This document shows positions 24,812 through 35,686 of a stretch of 45,151 nucleotides of DNA, in pieces; the stretch's first letter is position 1, and the number at the start of each line of letters is the position of its first letter. The notes under the pieces were generated by a model that was not told where the DNA came from, made no database searches, and was given only the letters and a program-made list of their open reading frames with translations. A program made the position numbers and the translations under genes. Origin of the DNA: Bacteroidales bacterium. GTDB taxonomy: Bacteria > Bacteroidota > Bacteroidia > Bacteroidales > FEN-979. The stretch spans positions 1 through 45,151 of the forward strand of contig JADGPR010000019.1 in the NCBI GenBank assembly GCA_017882335.1, given 5' to 3'.

Positions 24812-25912
24812 CTACCTAATTTTAAACTCACAAGGTCGAAGCTCACAATCCACCATATCGCAGCAGGTATCGCAAACCCGCTTATATACATTGAACCCGG
24901 TGAGCTCGATGTGTTGTGATTGGTAGTCATCCCGCATGGGTTCCTCGCGCATGAGGTCGGTGCTGAGGTATTTCTTGTTACAATCGGAAAGAACTGTGGC
25001 AACGGCGGCATCGCCTCCCATCTCATTCTGGATCTGCAGGGCGCCGAGGAAATTGGCACCGGAAGAGATCCCCACTGCCACACCAATCTGTCGGGCAAGT
25101 TTTTGTGCCATGATTATGGAATCGCCATCCGGAACCGCCACTACCCTATCGAGTTCATTTAATTTTATTATGGCAGGAATGAATTCATCGGATATGCCCT
25201 GGATACGATGAGAGCCGACTTTGTACCCGGTTGAAAGCGTAGGTGATTCCGCAGGTTCAAGTGGATGTATGCGGATGGTTGGATCCTGGCTTCGGAGATA
25301 TTTACCGACACCCATCACTGTTCCGCCCGTTCCGACACCGGCGACAAAAGCGGCCGGTTTCACGCCATGATATTGCATCTGGAACCAGATCTCCGGCCCG
25401 GTGGTACGTTCATGGGCTTCTGCATTGGCGATATTGGAGAATTGTTGTGGAAGGAATATATTGGGTTCACTGGCAGCGATCTCCTCCGAGATCCTGATAC
25501 TTCCCAGAAAACCTCCCTGTTCTTTCGATACCGGGATGATCTGTGCTCCGAGGCTACGGATGATATCCACGCGTTCGCGGCTCATCCAGTCGGGCATAAT
25601 GATCCGTACCGGGTGTCCCAATGCCCGGCCGATAGCAGCGAATGCAATCCCGGTATTGCCGCTTGTGGCTTCAACGATGGTATCGCCTTTCTTTATGCGT
25701 CCTTCTGCATAGGCCTTTTCCAGGATGTACAATGCCATCCGGTCCTTGATGCTCCCCGTAATGTTATAATGCTCTGCTTTCGCATAAATAATGCGCTTTT
25801 GCCCTTTGTACAGGAAATGAATGACGAGCAGGGGTGAATTGCCGATCAGTTGCCAGATATGTTTGAACTGAAGTGTAAAAATGGTGTTCGCGGTGGTGGC
25901 AAAATTGAACAT
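24812..25912 (-). CDS. Cysteine-synthase-family PLP enzyme with a Cys-rich C-terminal tail
   Basis: The 366-residue protein is a fold-type II PLP enzyme. It has the lysine in [11 protein letters not shown] (near 50) that forms the internal aldimine, the asparagine loop [12 protein letters not shown] (near 82), the phosphate loop [15 protein letters not shown] (near 196) and [10 protein letters not shown] near the end of the domain. These fit O-acetylserine sulfhydrylase or cystathionine beta-synthase-like enzymes. Usual cysteine synthases are about 305-320 residues; here about 45 more follow, ending in [16 protein letters not shown], five cysteines in 16 residues. This tail could bind a metal or sulfur, or sense redox state; that is inference. 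Specificity between cysteine and cystathionine synthesis cannot be settled by eye. Confidence 0.88.
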   Translation of the reverse strand: MFNFATTANTIFTLQFKHIWQLIGNSPLLVIHFLYKGQKRIIYAKAEHYNITGSIKDRMALYILEKAYAEGRIKKGDTIVEATSGNTGIAFAAIGRALGHPVRIIMPDWMSRERVDIIRSLGAQIIPVSKEQGGFLGSIRISEEIAASEPNIFLPQQFSNIANAEAHERTTGPEIWFQMQYHGVKPAAFVAGVGTGGTVMGVGKYLRSQDPTIRIHPLEPAESPTLSTGYKVGSHRIQGISDEFIPAIIKLNELDRVVAVPDGDSIIMAQKLARQIGVAVGISSGANFLGALQIQNEMGGDAAVATVLSDCNKKYLSTDLMREEPMRDDYQSQHIELTGFNVYKRVCDTCCDMVDCELRPCEFKIR

Positions 25913-25968
25913 AGAAATAAATTCTAGATATTTCCGGGATTGAGATTCAACCGCAAATTTAGGATTTT

Positions 25969-28900
25969 TTATTGCCCGGCTCGCGAAATCTGTATAAAAG
26001 TAACCTCCACATCGCCTCCCTGCGGGTAAAGGCTGATCCAGTTATTATCATTACGGTACCAGGGATCCTGCTCGCGGACACTGATCAAACGTTCATTCAC
26101 TTTCCCGTCACCGGTGATATTTTTGATCACCGCACCCCCGTTGACCTGCTTGTCCATGCCATACCTGAGCATCACGCTGAAAGGCTTATTGCTGAGATTG
26201 CGTATCTTGATATAGAGGTAGTTATTCTTACGGGAAATAACGTTGACCGGTGCAAAATCAAATTGCTTCTCTACACCGTTTGCGACAGTCTGTGCCGAAT
26301 TCAACACATCGACGATGGCATTTTCAGCAATCGTCCGCTTAATCTTATAGATCATGTCCTTCGGATATTGCTCCATCGGCAGGTAGGAATTCGCCTCCTG
26401 GTAAGAATCCACCGCTTTATCATAAACCATGGAATTATAATTCTTGTCTCCTTCTGCAACGGCCTTGTCATAAGAACCTTTGTTGGCACGGTAAATACTG
26501 TCGATTACGGCGTTGATCCGGATCAGGCGTTCTTTCGGGTAAGATTCTTCAGGGAAGATGGATAACGCCTGCTGGAAGTTATCTTTTGCCTTGTAAAAGT
26601 CCTTTATCAGCAGCAGGTCATTGCCCTTTGATACCAGTTCATCATAGGTTTGCTTCTTCCCTTTAAGTTCCATCAGGATTTTGTTGATCTCTGCGATCTT
26701 GTCTTTGGGATATTGTTCATTGGGTCTGATCTCGCCTGCATTCTGGTATTCCGTACGTGCCTCCTCATACGATTTCTGGACCATCAGCTGGTTGGCTTTT
26801 GCAACAGAGGCTTTGTAGGCATCATCCTTTGCTTTGAAATCGGCCACGATCCCATCGATCTCGGCGATCTTATCCTTCGGATACTGTTCGTTTGGCTTGA
26901 TATTAGAGGCATTGCCGTATTCTGTTTTCGCTGGTGCATACGATTTGTCTGCAAGCAGCTTATCGGCTTTGGTGATGGAGCCCTGGTACTGGTCGTCGAT
27001 CACCTTTTGTTTTGCGAGTTCTGTAAGGATCTTCTCTATCTCTACGATTTTATCTTTCGGATATTTCTCCGATGGTTTCATCTGAAGTGCACCCTGGTAG
27101 GCAGATTTTGCCTGGGCATAGGATTTATTGTTAAATGCCGTATCCCCTGTGGCTATTGCGCCGTTGTACTTATCTTCAAATGCTTTCAGATCTGCCAGGA
27201 TCTTTTCAATGGCTGCGATCTTCAATTTCGGATATTGCTCATCCGGTTTCAGGGTAACGGCGTTCTGGTATTCCGATTTTGCCGGCTCATATGATTTGGA
27301 TAAAAGCAACTGGTCGGCCTTGGCTATCGAAGCTTTATACTGGGCCTCGACCTCCTTCTTCTGTTTTGCAATATCATCCAGCGCCTTCGTGATCTCAGCG
27401 ATCTTATCCTTTGGGTATTGCTCGGCAGGCTTTAGATTTCCTGCATTGGTATATTCGACCTTAGCCGGTTCATAGGATTTTTCAAGCAGAAGCTTGTCAG
27501 CTTTGGCAATGACGCCAGCATATTGCTCATCCAGGGCTTTTTGTTTTGCAAGGTCTGCTAACGCAAGTTCGATCTCTGCAATACGATCCTTCGGATATTT
27601 CTCTTCCGGTTTCAGCTGGGATCCTTTCTGGTATCCGGTCTTTGCCGGTTCATAGGATTTATCGGCGAGAAACTTATCTGCATTGGCAATAGTTGTTGTA
27701 TACAGATCCTCGAAGGCTTTCTTCTTTGCAATTTCAGCCAGCATTTTGTCGATATCAACAATCTTTCCCTTTGGATAGGCTTCTGTCGGTTTGATAACTA
27801 TCGCATTCTGATATTCTGTCTTTGCCGGTTCATACGATTTATCTGTAAGCAGCTTATCGGCCTTTTCAATCATGCTCTTGTATTGCTCATCTTGTGATTT
27901 CTGTGCTTCGATGGCAGCAAGGATTTTGTCAATTTCGCCGATCTTCGTTTTAGGATAAGCCTCCAATGGCTTCAGGTCGCCGGCTTTGCCATATTCAGTC
28001 CTGGCATCAGAATACGATTTCGCAAGTAACAGTTTATCAGCATTGGTGATGATCCCGGTGTATTGATCATCCAGCGCTTTCTGTTTTGCAACATCAGCCA
28101 CGATCTTTTCAATCTCCAGGATTTTATCCTTCGGATATACTTCATTGGGTTTAAGAGCCGATGCAGCGGTATAATCGGTTTTTGCCTGTTCCCAGGTTTT
28201 TAAGGCAAACGATTTATCTGCTTTGGCAATAGCAGCAGCATACTGGTCGTCAAGTGCTTTTTGTTTTGCCAGATCTGTCAGTGCAAGGTCGATCTCAGCA
28301 ATGCGGTCTTTCGGGTATTTCTCTTCCGGTTTTAATTTTAATGCAGACTGGTACTGAACTTTTGCAGGCTGGTACGACTTATCCGCAAGCAGTTTATCGG
28401 CAGCGGTAATGATTGATGTATATTGGTCATCGAGCGCCTTTTTCTTCGCAATCTCGGCCAAAATAGCATTAATTTCAATAACCTTTCCCTTCGGATAGGC
28501 TTCTGCCGGCTTAATGACAGCGGCATTCTGGTATTCCGTTTTTGCCGGCTCGTAAGATTGATCTGCCAGCAGCTTGTCGGCCTTTTCGATCAGTCCCTTG
28601 TATTGATCATCTTTCGATTTCTGAGCCTCAATTGCCGCAACGATCTTGTCAATCTCTGCGATCTTCGTTTTAGGATAGGTTTCTGATGGTTTCAGGTCAC
28701 CGGCTTTGCCATATTCAGCCCTGGCATCAGGATACGATTTCGCCAGCAACAGTTTATCCGCATTGGCGATGATCACGGCATACTGATCATCCAATGCTTT
28801 CTTGTTCGCAAGGTCAGCCACGATCTTTTCAATCTCCAGGATCTTATCCTTCGGATAGGCTTCATTGGGTTTAAGAGCCGACGCAGCGGTATAATCGGTT

Positions 28901-30549
28901 TTTGCCTGTTCCCAGGTTTTTAAAGCAAACGATTTATCTGCTTTGGCAATAGCAGCAGCATACTGGTCGTCTAGTGTTTTTTGTTTTGCCAGGTCTGTCA
29001 GTGCCAAGTCGATCTCAGCGATGCGGTCTTTCGGGTATTTCTCTTCCAGTTTTAATTTTAATGCAGACTGGTACTGAACTTTTGCAGGCTGGTACGACTT
29101 ATCCGCCAGTAGTTTATCGGCAGTGGCAATGATATCAAGGTATTGCTTGTCCTGTTGTTTCAGATTGTCGATACCCGCATATATTGCATCGATCTCTTTG
29201 ATCTTATCCTTCGGATATTGTTCATCGGGCTTGATCCCAAGGGCATTCTGATAGCCGGATTTTGCTTTATCGTATTCCTTGCCGGCATAGAATTTATCGG
29301 CTGCCGAGAGAGCAACCTGGTAAGCTTCTTCCAGGGCTTTCGAATTGGCTTCCTGCCCGGAGATCAGGTTATCCGCCTTGGCGATCATCTCCTTAGGGTA
29401 TGACTCATTGGGTTTTACCTTCAATGCCTGCTGGTAATTGCCTTTGGCATTGATATACTTTTTCGTAACATAAAAGCTGTCGGCAAGGTCGACGAGGCGG
29501 TTGTATTCCTCTTTGACATTTTTCAATCTTGCCAGGATCAGGTCAATTTCCTTAATCCGGTTGATGGGATAAATTTCTTCGGGTTTTATCTTTGATGCAT
29601 TCTGGTATTCCGATTTTGATGGATCGTAGGATGCATCGTCAAAAAGCTTGTCGGCAATGGCGATGGATTTTTTATATGCTTCATCCCTGATCTTCATAGC
29701 TGCCAGAAGAGCGGTCAGTTCCTTGATCCGGTCTTTCGGGTATTGTTCTTCCGGCTTGTAAGAAGCCGCATGCTGGTATTCGAGTAAAGCGTTCTGGAAT
29801 CCTTTTGAATTATAAAGTTTATCAGCCGCAGAAATGGACCTTGCATACATCTCCTCCTTTGTCTGCTTATCAACCATGATCTTTATGATCTCGTTGATGC
29901 GGTCTTTTGGATATTTTTCATTGGGAAGGATCTTACCGGCGTTCTCGAATTCGGCCATCGCCTTTTCATAGTCTTTCTGCTGGTAAAGCTTTTCAGCGCT
30001 CGCAATGGCAACATCATAGAGGATGTTACTGGCTTTCATCGACCGCAGCAGGTCCATCGTCTCCTTCAGTTTTGCCCTGGCATAGGCATCATCAGGTTTG
30101 GCATCGATGGCAAGCTGGTAGGATCCTTTGGCGTTGAGGTAATCTTTGGCTTTAAAGTAACTGTCGCCGGAAGCGATGGATTTTACATAATCCAGATTGG
30201 CTTTAACCTTAGCTTCCAGTTGTGTTTTTGCCTTTCCCAGCCGGTCGGTTGCATAGGGATCTCTCGGTTTCAGCTTCAGTCCGTTTTCATATTCGGAAAT
30301 GGCTTTTTCATATTCCTTTGCAGTAAAGAAATTATCCCCTTTCCGCATGCTGGCTTTATAAAGGGAGTCGGGCGAAGCCGGTTTCTTTGGCTGAATCGTA
30401 TCGTAATTTACCTTTTCTGAAGAATCCGGTGAATAATGTCTGTACAAAGAAGCAGCGATCATGCCGCTTCCGATGAAAAGAAGGGTAAGGAAAACGAATG
30501 TTTGGAAGGTATTCTTTTTAACAAAAGATTTGACAGTACACAACTTCAT
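25969..30549 (-). CDS. Giant membrane-anchored protein with 23 TPR-like repeats
   Basis: The 1526-residue product has a short cytoplasmic start, one membrane span (about 16-37) and then 23 consecutive helical repeats of about 55-60 residues. The consensus is Y..AI..ADKLL..KSY..AK.EYQ.A..LKP.E.YPKDKI.EI..IL, a TPR-like pair plus an extra helix. Repeats 8-11 and 12-15 form a duplicated block of exactly 720 bases (28423-29142 and 27703-28422). After the repeats a ~110-residue beta-rich domain ends the protein ([23 protein letters not shown] ... [13 protein letters not shown]). The long solenoid would project into the periplasm. Related repeats occur in Bacteroidota proteins of unknown role; a scaffold function is inference. 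It lies 55 bases downstream of the LolD-type gene on the same strand. Confidence 0.88.
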   Translation of the reverse strand: MKLCTVKSFVKKNTFQTFVFLTLLFIGSGMIAASLYRHYSPDSSEKVNYDTIQPKKPASPDSLYKASMRKGDNFFTAKEYEKAISEYENGLKLKPRDPYATDRLGKAKTQLEAKVKANLDYVKSIASGDSYFKAKDYLNAKGSYQLAIDAKPDDAYARAKLKETMDLLRSMKASNILYDVAIASAEKLYQQKDYEKAMAEFENAGKILPNEKYPKDRINEIIKIMVDKQTKEEMYARSISAADKLYNSKGFQNALLEYQHAASYKPEEQYPKDRIKELTALLAAMKIRDEAYKKSIAIADKLFDDASYDPSKSEYQNASKIKPEEIYPINRIKEIDLILARLKNVKEEYNRLVDLADSFYVTKKYINAKGNYQQALKVKPNESYPKEMIAKADNLISGQEANSKALEEAYQVALSAADKFYAGKEYDKAKSGYQNALGIKPDEQYPKDKIKEIDAIYAGIDNLKQQDKQYLDIIATADKLLADKSYQPAKVQYQSALKLKLEEKYPKDRIAEIDLALTDLAKQKTLDDQYAAAIAKADKSFALKTWEQAKTDYTAASALKPNEAYPKDKILEIEKIVADLANKKALDDQYAVIIANADKLLLAKSYPDARAEYGKAGDLKPSETYPKTKIAEIDKIVAAIEAQKSKDDQYKGLIEKADKLLADQSYEPAKTEYQNAAVIKPAEAYPKGKVIEINAILAEIAKKKALDDQYTSIITAADKLLADKSYQPAKVQYQSALKLKPEEKYPKDRIAEIDLALTDLAKQKALDDQYAAAIAKADKSFALKTWEQAKTDYTAASALKPNEVYPKDKILEIEKIVADVAKQKALDDQYTGIITNADKLLLAKSYSDARTEYGKAGDLKPLEAYPKTKIGEIDKILAAIEAQKSQDEQYKSMIEKADKLLTDKSYEPAKTEYQNAIVIKPTEAYPKGKIVDIDKMLAEIAKKKAFEDLYTTTIANADKFLADKSYEPAKTGYQKGSQLKPEEKYPKDRIAEIELALADLAKQKALDEQYAGVIAKADKLLLEKSYEPAKVEYTNAGNLKPAEQYPKDKIAEITKALDDIAKQKKEVEAQYKASIAKADQLLLSKSYEPAKSEYQNAVTLKPDEQYPKLKIAAIEKILADLKAFEDKYNGAIATGDTAFNNKSYAQAKSAYQGALQMKPSEKYPKDKIVEIEKILTELAKQKVIDDQYQGSITKADKLLADKSYAPAKTEYGNASNIKPNEQYPKDKIAEIDGIVADFKAKDDAYKASVAKANQLMVQKSYEEARTEYQNAGEIRPNEQYPKDKIAEINKILMELKGKKQTYDELVSKGNDLLLIKDFYKAKDNFQQALSIFPEESYPKERLIRINAVIDSIYRANKGSYDKAVAEGDKNYNSMVYDKAVDSYQEANSYLPMEQYPKDMIYKIKRTIAENAIVDVLNSAQTVANGVEKQFDFAPVNVISRKNNYLYIKIRNLSNKPFSVMLRYGMDKQVNGGAVIKNITGDGKVNERLISVREQDPWYRNDNNWISLYPQGGDVEVTFIQISRAGQ

Positions 30550-30604
30550 GCGGAGGATCAGGATTATTCAGTGGAAGAAATAACGCAAAAAATGGAATTT
30601 AATT

Positions 30605-31267
30605 TTATGCGGATGCTTTTTCAATCACTCCGTCACGAATGGTCAGCTTCCGGTCGGCCATATTTGCAAGGTCGAAATTGTGCGTTACAATGATGTAGGT
30701 CTGGTTGAAGGAATTCCGGAGGCTGAAAAACAGGTTATGCAGTTCCACGGCAGAGGCGGAATCAAGGTTTCCGGAGGGCTCATCGGCAAGGATCACATCC
30801 GGGTTATTGATCAGCGCACGGGCGACGGCAACCCGCTGCTGTTCACCGCCCGACAGTTCATTGGGTTTATGGTGCGAACGTTCCTTCAGTCCCATGAAAT
30901 TTAAAAGATCAAGCGCCTTCCGTTCGACTTCACGCTTGTTCCTTCTTCCGAGAAACCCCGGGATGCAGATATTTTCAAGGGCAGTGAATTCAGGCAAAAG
31001 ATGATGGAACTGAAAAACGAATCCAATGTGTTTATTCCGGAATGCTGCCAGTTTCTTATCCGATAATTTTCTGACATTCACCGAATTCATTTCGATGGTT
31101 CCCGCATCTGCCCGGTCGAGGGTACCGATGATGTGCAGCAGGGTCGATTTCCCGGCACCGGACGCGCCCACGATCGAAATGATCTCTCCTTTCTCAACTT
31201 CCAGACTGATCCCTTTCAGTACTTCCAGGCTTCCATAAGATTTGTGTATGTCTTTAACAATGATCAT
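30605..31267 (-). CDS. lolD: LolD-type ABC transporter ATP-binding protein
   Basis: The 220-residue ATPase has Walker [10 protein letters not shown] (34-42), a Q-loop in [11 protein letters not shown], the signature LSGGEQQR near 138, Walker [13 protein letters not shown] near 158 and the H-loop VTHN near 194. The [11 protein letters not shown] region and overall length match LolD/MacB-type ATPases, which drive lipoprotein release or similar substrate extraction from the inner membrane. No permease gene is adjacent, so its partner lies elsewhere. It is probably co-transcribed with the giant repeat protein downstream; whether that association is functional is unknown. Confidence 0.88.
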   Translation of the reverse strand: MIIVKDIHKSYGSLEVLKGISLEVEKGEIISIVGASGAGKSTLLHIIGTLDRADAGTIEMNSVNVRKLSDKKLAAFRNKHIGFVFQFHHLLPEFTALENICIPGFLGRRNKREVERKALDLLNFMGLKERSHHKPNELSGGEQQRVAVARALINNPDVILADEPSGNLDSASAVELHNLFFSLRNSFNQTYIIVTHNFDLANMADRKLTIRDGVIEKASA

Positions 31268-31486
31268 CCCTTCTGGTTTTGTGCATCAAAGGTAGTAATT
31301 CTTCGGTATTTGTACATTATGACTTGAGGATGGAGGATGGAGAACTGAGGTCAGAAGTCAGAGGTCAGAGGTCAGAAAAAAGCGAAGAGGGAAAAGCGAA
31401 AAACGAAAATTCAACCGGTATTTGAAAATCGTCTATCGAAAATTGAATTTGAATTCTTATTTTTGAAGCCTGAAAACTGACGTTTT
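31268..31486. repeat. Divergent intergenic region with short direct repeats
   Basis: Bases 31327-31376 are a run of near-tandem GAGGATGGAG and GTCAGAGGTCAGAG units. TATTTTTG at 31458-31465 matches the -7 element TAnnTTTG and lies 21 bases before the sucC start; I find no clear -33 partner. Confidence 0.5.
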
Positions 31487-32677
31487 ATGAATTTACATGA
31501 ATTCCAGGGCAAGTCGATCCTGAAGAAATTCGGGGTATCTGTCCCGGAAGGAATATTAGCGCAAACTGCCGGAGAAGCAGGCAAAGCAGCGGAGGTTATA
31601 CAAAATATTACCGGTACTGACAAATGGGTTATAAAGGCACAGGTTCATGCCGGGGGCCGCGGTAAAGGCGGCGGAGTGAAGGTGGCCAAGACCATTGAGG
31701 AAGTGAGGACACTTGCAGGCCAGATCATCGGGATGCAGCTGGTCACGCCACAGACCAGTGCCCAGGGGAAAAAAGTCAGGAAAGTACTGGTGGAGCAGAA
31801 TATCTTTTACCCGGGTGTCACCGAACCGGCCGAATTTTATCTCAGCGTTCTGCTGAACCGTCAGAAAGGACATACCATCCTGATGTATTCTCCCCGCGGA
31901 GGAATGGATATCGAAAAAGTAGCGGAAGAAACACCGGAACAGATCTTCACTGAAGAGATTGATCCGAAAGCAGGGTTACAGCAATTCCAGGCCCGCAAGG
32001 TTGCCTTTAACCTGAACCTGAGCGGTGAGGCCTATAAAAACATGATCAAATTTGTGAGTGCCATCTATGCCGCTTACGATGGATCGGATGCATCTCTGGT
32101 CGAGATCAATCCTGTATTCAAGACTTCCGACAACAAGATCCTTGCTGCCGATGCGAAAGTTGTGATCGACAACAATGCCTTGTTCCGCCATCCTGATATT
32201 GCCGCGATGCGTGACTTCGATGAGGAAGATCCTGTGGAGGTGGAAGCAACCCGCATTGACCTGAACTACGTAAAACTCAATGGGAACGTGGGTTGTATGG
32301 TGAACGGCGCAGGTCTTGCCATGGCTACCATGGATATCATCAAACTGTCGGGCGGCGACCCGGCTAACTTCCTGGATGTTGGTGGCTCTGCCAATGCCAA
32401 GCGTGTTGAAGAAGGCTTCCGCATCATCATGAAAGACAATAATGTAAAAGCCATCCTCCTCAATATTTTCGGAGGGATCGTACGTTGTGACCGCGTGGCC
32501 CAGGGCGTCGTGGACGCATATAAAAACATCGGTAAGATCGACATCCCTATTATCGTGCGGTTACAGGGAACCAATGCTATCAAAGGCAAGAAAATCATCG
32601 ATGATTCGGGTCTCCGTGTTCATTCGGCAATCACACTCCAGGAGGCAGCTGACCTGGTAACGAAGGTATTGAAGTAA
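31487..32677 (+). CDS. sucC: Succinyl-CoA synthetase (ADP-forming type), beta subunit
   Basis: The 396-residue product has the canonical SucC start MNLHEFQGK, an ATP-grasp domain with HAGGRGKGGGVK (about 54-65), the phosphate-binding GAGLAMATMD (about 270) and the C-terminal domain with GGIVRCDRVAQG (about 330) that contacts the alpha subunit. Length is typical. With SucD it interconverts succinyl-CoA and succinate with substrate-level phosphorylation in the TCA cycle. SucD is not adjacent, so the subunits are encoded apart. The last 47 bases overlap the converging glycosyltransferase gene on the other strand. Confidence 0.95.
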   Translation: MNLHEFQGKSILKKFGVSVPEGILAQTAGEAGKAAEVIQNITGTDKWVIKAQVHAGGRGKGGGVKVAKTIEEVRTLAGQIIGMQLVTPQTSAQGKKVRKVLVEQNIFYPGVTEPAEFYLSVLLNRQKGHTILMYSPRGGMDIEKVAEETPEQIFTEEIDPKAGLQQFQARKVAFNLNLSGEAYKNMIKFVSAIYAAYDGSDASLVEINPVFKTSDNKILAADAKVVIDNNALFRHPDIAAMRDFDEEDPVEVEATRIDLNYVKLNGNVGCMVNGAGLAMATMDIIKLSGGDPANFLDVGGSANAKRVEEGFRIIMKDNNVKAILLNIFGGIVRCDRVAQGVVDAYKNIGKIDIPIIVRLQGTNAIKGKKIIDDSGLRVHSAITLQEAADLVTKVLK

Positions 32678-33905
32678 CCTGGTATTCTTCTTCCTTTTTC
32701 ACCAGGAATTTTCTCACCCTGTCCAGTTCGTAAAGAGGGGATGAGGCAAATGAAAATCTTGCAGCATCAGGCATTACCTCCTTTAATTCATCCGGATAAA
32801 ACCAGGATAAAAACTCCCGGAGATGCTCCTCATCGTTATTGGAATCATTGCTCTGCCGTGACTTCAGGAACTGAAGGATCCGCAGGCCGTCAAATTTTTC
32901 ATGGCAGGCCCTTACAAATGTTGAAGGATCTTTGAAATTTTCCCGGAGGAGCTGAAAAGGATCCTCCTCTTTCAGCAATTTTATGAGAAAACTTACAGCC
33001 GGTGTTGCTTTTGTTTTCCGGAAGAACTCCCGGAAAAGATCTGTTGTCACCCTGATCTCATCAAAATAATGCATTGAATAGATCGGGTAACTCGTCCAGT
33101 CACCCTGGTTTCCTTTGATCATGGCCGGACCGGTACCGAAATAAACACGATCGGAAAAACGGGTTGCCGGATAAACTTTTTCAGGGTTGTAGAAGACCAT
33201 CTTCCCGTATTTCCTGAGCTTCTGAAGGAAATAAAAATCCTCACCGCTCATTTTGGGCGTCATCCCTCCAATGGCGCGGTAAGCCCAAACGGGAAAAGCC
33301 ATGGCCGAACCCAGGGCCGTGAATGAATAAGGGCTGCCGATCCTCCATAAGTTCAGGGAATAATAACGCATATAGATCTCATACCGCAAAATCGCACGGT
33401 TGGCCGCTTCATCTTCCACCAGCTGATGAAAATAAGGAATTGCGATGGCAACGGCATCCGGATGAGCAGAGAAATTCTCCGCAAGGGAAGAAAAATAATT
33501 GTCCCGGAAAGTGGTATCGGCATCCAGGCTTACGATGATATCCTGTGCTCCGGCTATTTTGTCGATGGCATCCATCACCGTCTTCCGGGCCCAACCAACA
33601 CCATGCTTTTTTCCATTCCACCCATTACCGGGCGTACACCGGTCGATTACCGTAAGTTCAAGTCCCTGGTATTTTTCAAGGGTTCTGAGGGTTTCGACAT
33701 TGGCTTCACAGATGTGCCTCTTCCCGGGTATTTCCCACCATTCATCCGGCTGGTTGATACAGGTAAAAACCCGGAATCTGCGATAATCCTGGCGTAACAT
33801 GCATCCGAGTAATCCCGGAAGGAGGTCCGCTTCGTTGATAACAGGAAGAGCAATATAAAGGAAAGGAGTCGGTTTGTTATTCAATACCGGAATAGTGTTT
33901 AACAA
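32631..33905 (-). CDS. Family 2-type glycosyltransferase
   Basis: The 424-residue protein has a GT-A fold: start of the nucleotide-binding domain YIALPVINEADLLPGLLGCML (17-37), the DxD-type metal motif in VSLDADTTF (128-130) and an acidic acceptor motif in MSGEDFYFLQKL (near 220). No membrane span is evident. The last ~120 residues are helical and charged. It transfers a sugar from a nucleotide donor to an unknown acceptor. It stops inside sucC (tail-to-tail overlap 32631-32677), so its last 15 codons are antisense to sucC. No other sugar genes are nearby. Confidence 0.85.
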   Translation of the reverse strand: MLNTIPVLNNKPTPFLYIALPVINEADLLPGLLGCMLRQDYRRFRVFTCINQPDEWWEIPGKRHICEANVETLRTLEKYQGLELTVIDRCTPGNGWNGKKHGVGWARKTVMDAIDKIAGAQDIIVSLDADTTFRDNYFSSLAENFSAHPDAVAIAIPYFHQLVEDEAANRAILRYEIYMRYYSLNLWRIGSPYSFTALGSAMAFPVWAYRAIGGMTPKMSGEDFYFLQKLRKYGKMVFYNPEKVYPATRFSDRVYFGTGPAMIKGNQGDWTSYPIYSMHYFDEIRVTTDLFREFFRKTKATPAVSFLIKLLKEEDPFQLLRENFKDPSTFVRACHEKFDGLRILQFLKSRQSNDSNNDEEHLREFLSWFYPDELKEVMPDAARFSFASSPLYELDRVRKFLVKKEEEYQVTSIPSLPGQLPPGV

Positions 33906-33928
33906 ATTTGAATCGGTGGAATAATCCG

Positions 33929-35560
33929 TTAACGTTGCAATCCCATCTTATCAAATACAGCATCATCTTTAATAACCCCGATCGCTTTCTGCACCTCATG
34001 ATCTTCACGGTTAATAATCATAAAGGAGGCATTCACATCCCAGAGCTTCTGCGCAATCAATGACTTGATCTGCGATCTGATAAGTGTCTCCGAAAGCCCA
34101 TACTCCTTTTCATTCATCTTCACACCTTGTTTTTCTGCCAGTGACAGAAAATCTTTCATAAAAGTATCATCGACGATGAATTTTTTATCGAACAGGTCAA
34201 AATCAGGATATTGTTTCTGAAGGTCTTTCCTGCTTTTATCAACATAATCCCCCACAAACATATTGATCACATTTTTTCTCCGGATGTTAAGAAAATAATC
34301 GGTAAAAGGAGTGGTATCGAGCGGGAAGAAGACATCCGGCATGATCCCTCCGCCGCCATAAACAATGCGGCCTTTGGAAGTACGGAATTTCAATGAATCC
34401 GGGAATTTGATGCTATCGGAATTTTCCATTTCCCCATGTTTAAAACGGGTGGAATAATCCTCGTAATATTTATCGATACCTTCCGAATAGGATTTCTGGA
34501 TACAACGGCCAGATGGCGTATAATATCGTGCCGTGGTCAGTCTGACTTCCGAGCTGTCGGGCAACTGGAACGGCCTTTGCACGAGTCCTTTTCCGAAAGA
34601 CCTGCGACCAACAATAATCCCCCGGTCCAGGTCCTGGATGGCACCCGAAACGATCTCACTGGCGGACGCTGAGTTTTCGTTAATCATAATCACAAGTTTC
34701 CCTTTCTCGAATATTCCTTTATCCGTTGAATAATAATCTTCCCTGGGACTCATCCTGCCTTTCGTATAAACAATGAGCTTCCTTCCTTCCAGGAACTGGT
34801 CTGCCAGTTCAATGGCAGTATTCATATAACCGCCGCCATTGTTACGAAGGTCGAGGATCAGGCTTTGTATCCCCTGCGATTTCAGCTTCACCATGGCCTC
34901 GGTGAATTCATTCATAGAGGTTGATGAGAACCTTGTCAGGTTGATATACCCGATGCCGGGCTCAATCATGTAAGATGCATCAATGCTGTTGATAGGGATC
35001 TTGTCGCGGACAATGGCAAAATCGATGAGCTCTTTTTTTCCGGAACGAAATATTGAGACATTGACTTTTGTGCCTTTTTTACCGCGTAAACGGTCGAAAA
35101 CAAACTGGTTGGTGACCTTCTTCCCCGTAACGTTCTCAGCTTCGATCTTAATGATCTTATCGCCTGAAAGGATTCCCAGTCGCTCAGAAGGGCCGCCGGG
35201 AATGGGATGTACAATATTGATCGTATCCCTGAAAATCTCAAATTGAACCCCGATCCCTTCAAAATTACCGACCAGTTCTTCATTGGCCCTTTTCAGGTCT
35301 TTTTTCGAAATGTACATGGAATGAGGATCCAACTCCTTCAGGGTTTCCACAATGGCTTTCTCCACCAGTTTTGGTTCATTCACGGTATCAACATAGGCGA
35401 ATTTGATCATCTGCAGAAGGGCACTGTACTTCCTCAAACCGCTCAGGTCCTGTTTATTGTTTTGCCCGGAACCAGCAACCGATAAAAGGATAAAAATTAC
35501 AAGGGGAAAGGTATACCAGCCCACACTTCTTAAAATTTTATTTTGTATCATCAAAGGCAT
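33929..35560 (-). CDS. C-terminal processing peptidase (S41 family)
   Basis: The 543-residue protein has an N-terminal signal or anchor (about 13-31; the start may be the ATG at 35551 instead), a helical region, a PDZ domain (about 98-185, with GIGVQFE and GGPSERLGILSGDKIIKI) and the S41 catalytic core. The catalytic Ser is expected at 299 in NENSASASEIVSGA and the Lys at 324 in SFGKGLVQRP, the usual 25-residue spacing; LILDLRNNGGG near 235 is the family's structural strand. A C-terminal domain of about 160 residues follows. These periplasmic proteases trim or degrade envelope proteins. On the minus strand TACTTTTG (35591-35584) looks like a -7 element 24-33 bases before the start. Confidence 0.93.
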   Translation of the reverse strand: MPLMIQNKILRSVGWYTFPLVIFILLSVAGSGQNNKQDLSGLRKYSALLQMIKFAYVDTVNEPKLVEKAIVETLKELDPHSMYISKKDLKRANEELVGNFEGIGVQFEIFRDTINIVHPIPGGPSERLGILSGDKIIKIEAENVTGKKVTNQFVFDRLRGKKGTKVNVSIFRSGKKELIDFAIVRDKIPINSIDASYMIEPGIGYINLTRFSSTSMNEFTEAMVKLKSQGIQSLILDLRNNGGGYMNTAIELADQFLEGRKLIVYTKGRMSPREDYYSTDKGIFEKGKLVIMINENSASASEIVSGAIQDLDRGIIVGRRSFGKGLVQRPFQLPDSSEVRLTTARYYTPSGRCIQKSYSEGIDKYYEDYSTRFKHGEMENSDSIKFPDSLKFRTSKGRIVYGGGGIMPDVFFPLDTTPFTDYFLNIRRKNVINMFVGDYVDKSRKDLQKQYPDFDLFDKKFIVDDTFMKDFLSLAEKQGVKMNEKEYGLSETLIRSQIKSLIAQKLWDVNASFMIINREDHEVQKAIGVIKDDAVFDKMGLQR

Positions 35561-35686
35561 AATTAGTAATGATTTTGGAACTTCAAAAGTAAGAGTTTTT
35601 TTTTAGACTGTATAAAAATAAGTCCTTTTTAACTAATTTTAACTTACTTTTAGAAACGAAGATCCGCACAAATAAGTATACTTAAG

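Noticed and set aside
25972-29403. Several plus-strand ORFs of 80-214 codons opposite the giant repeat protein
   Set aside because: They recur with the repeat period and have compositions expected from antisense of the repeats.
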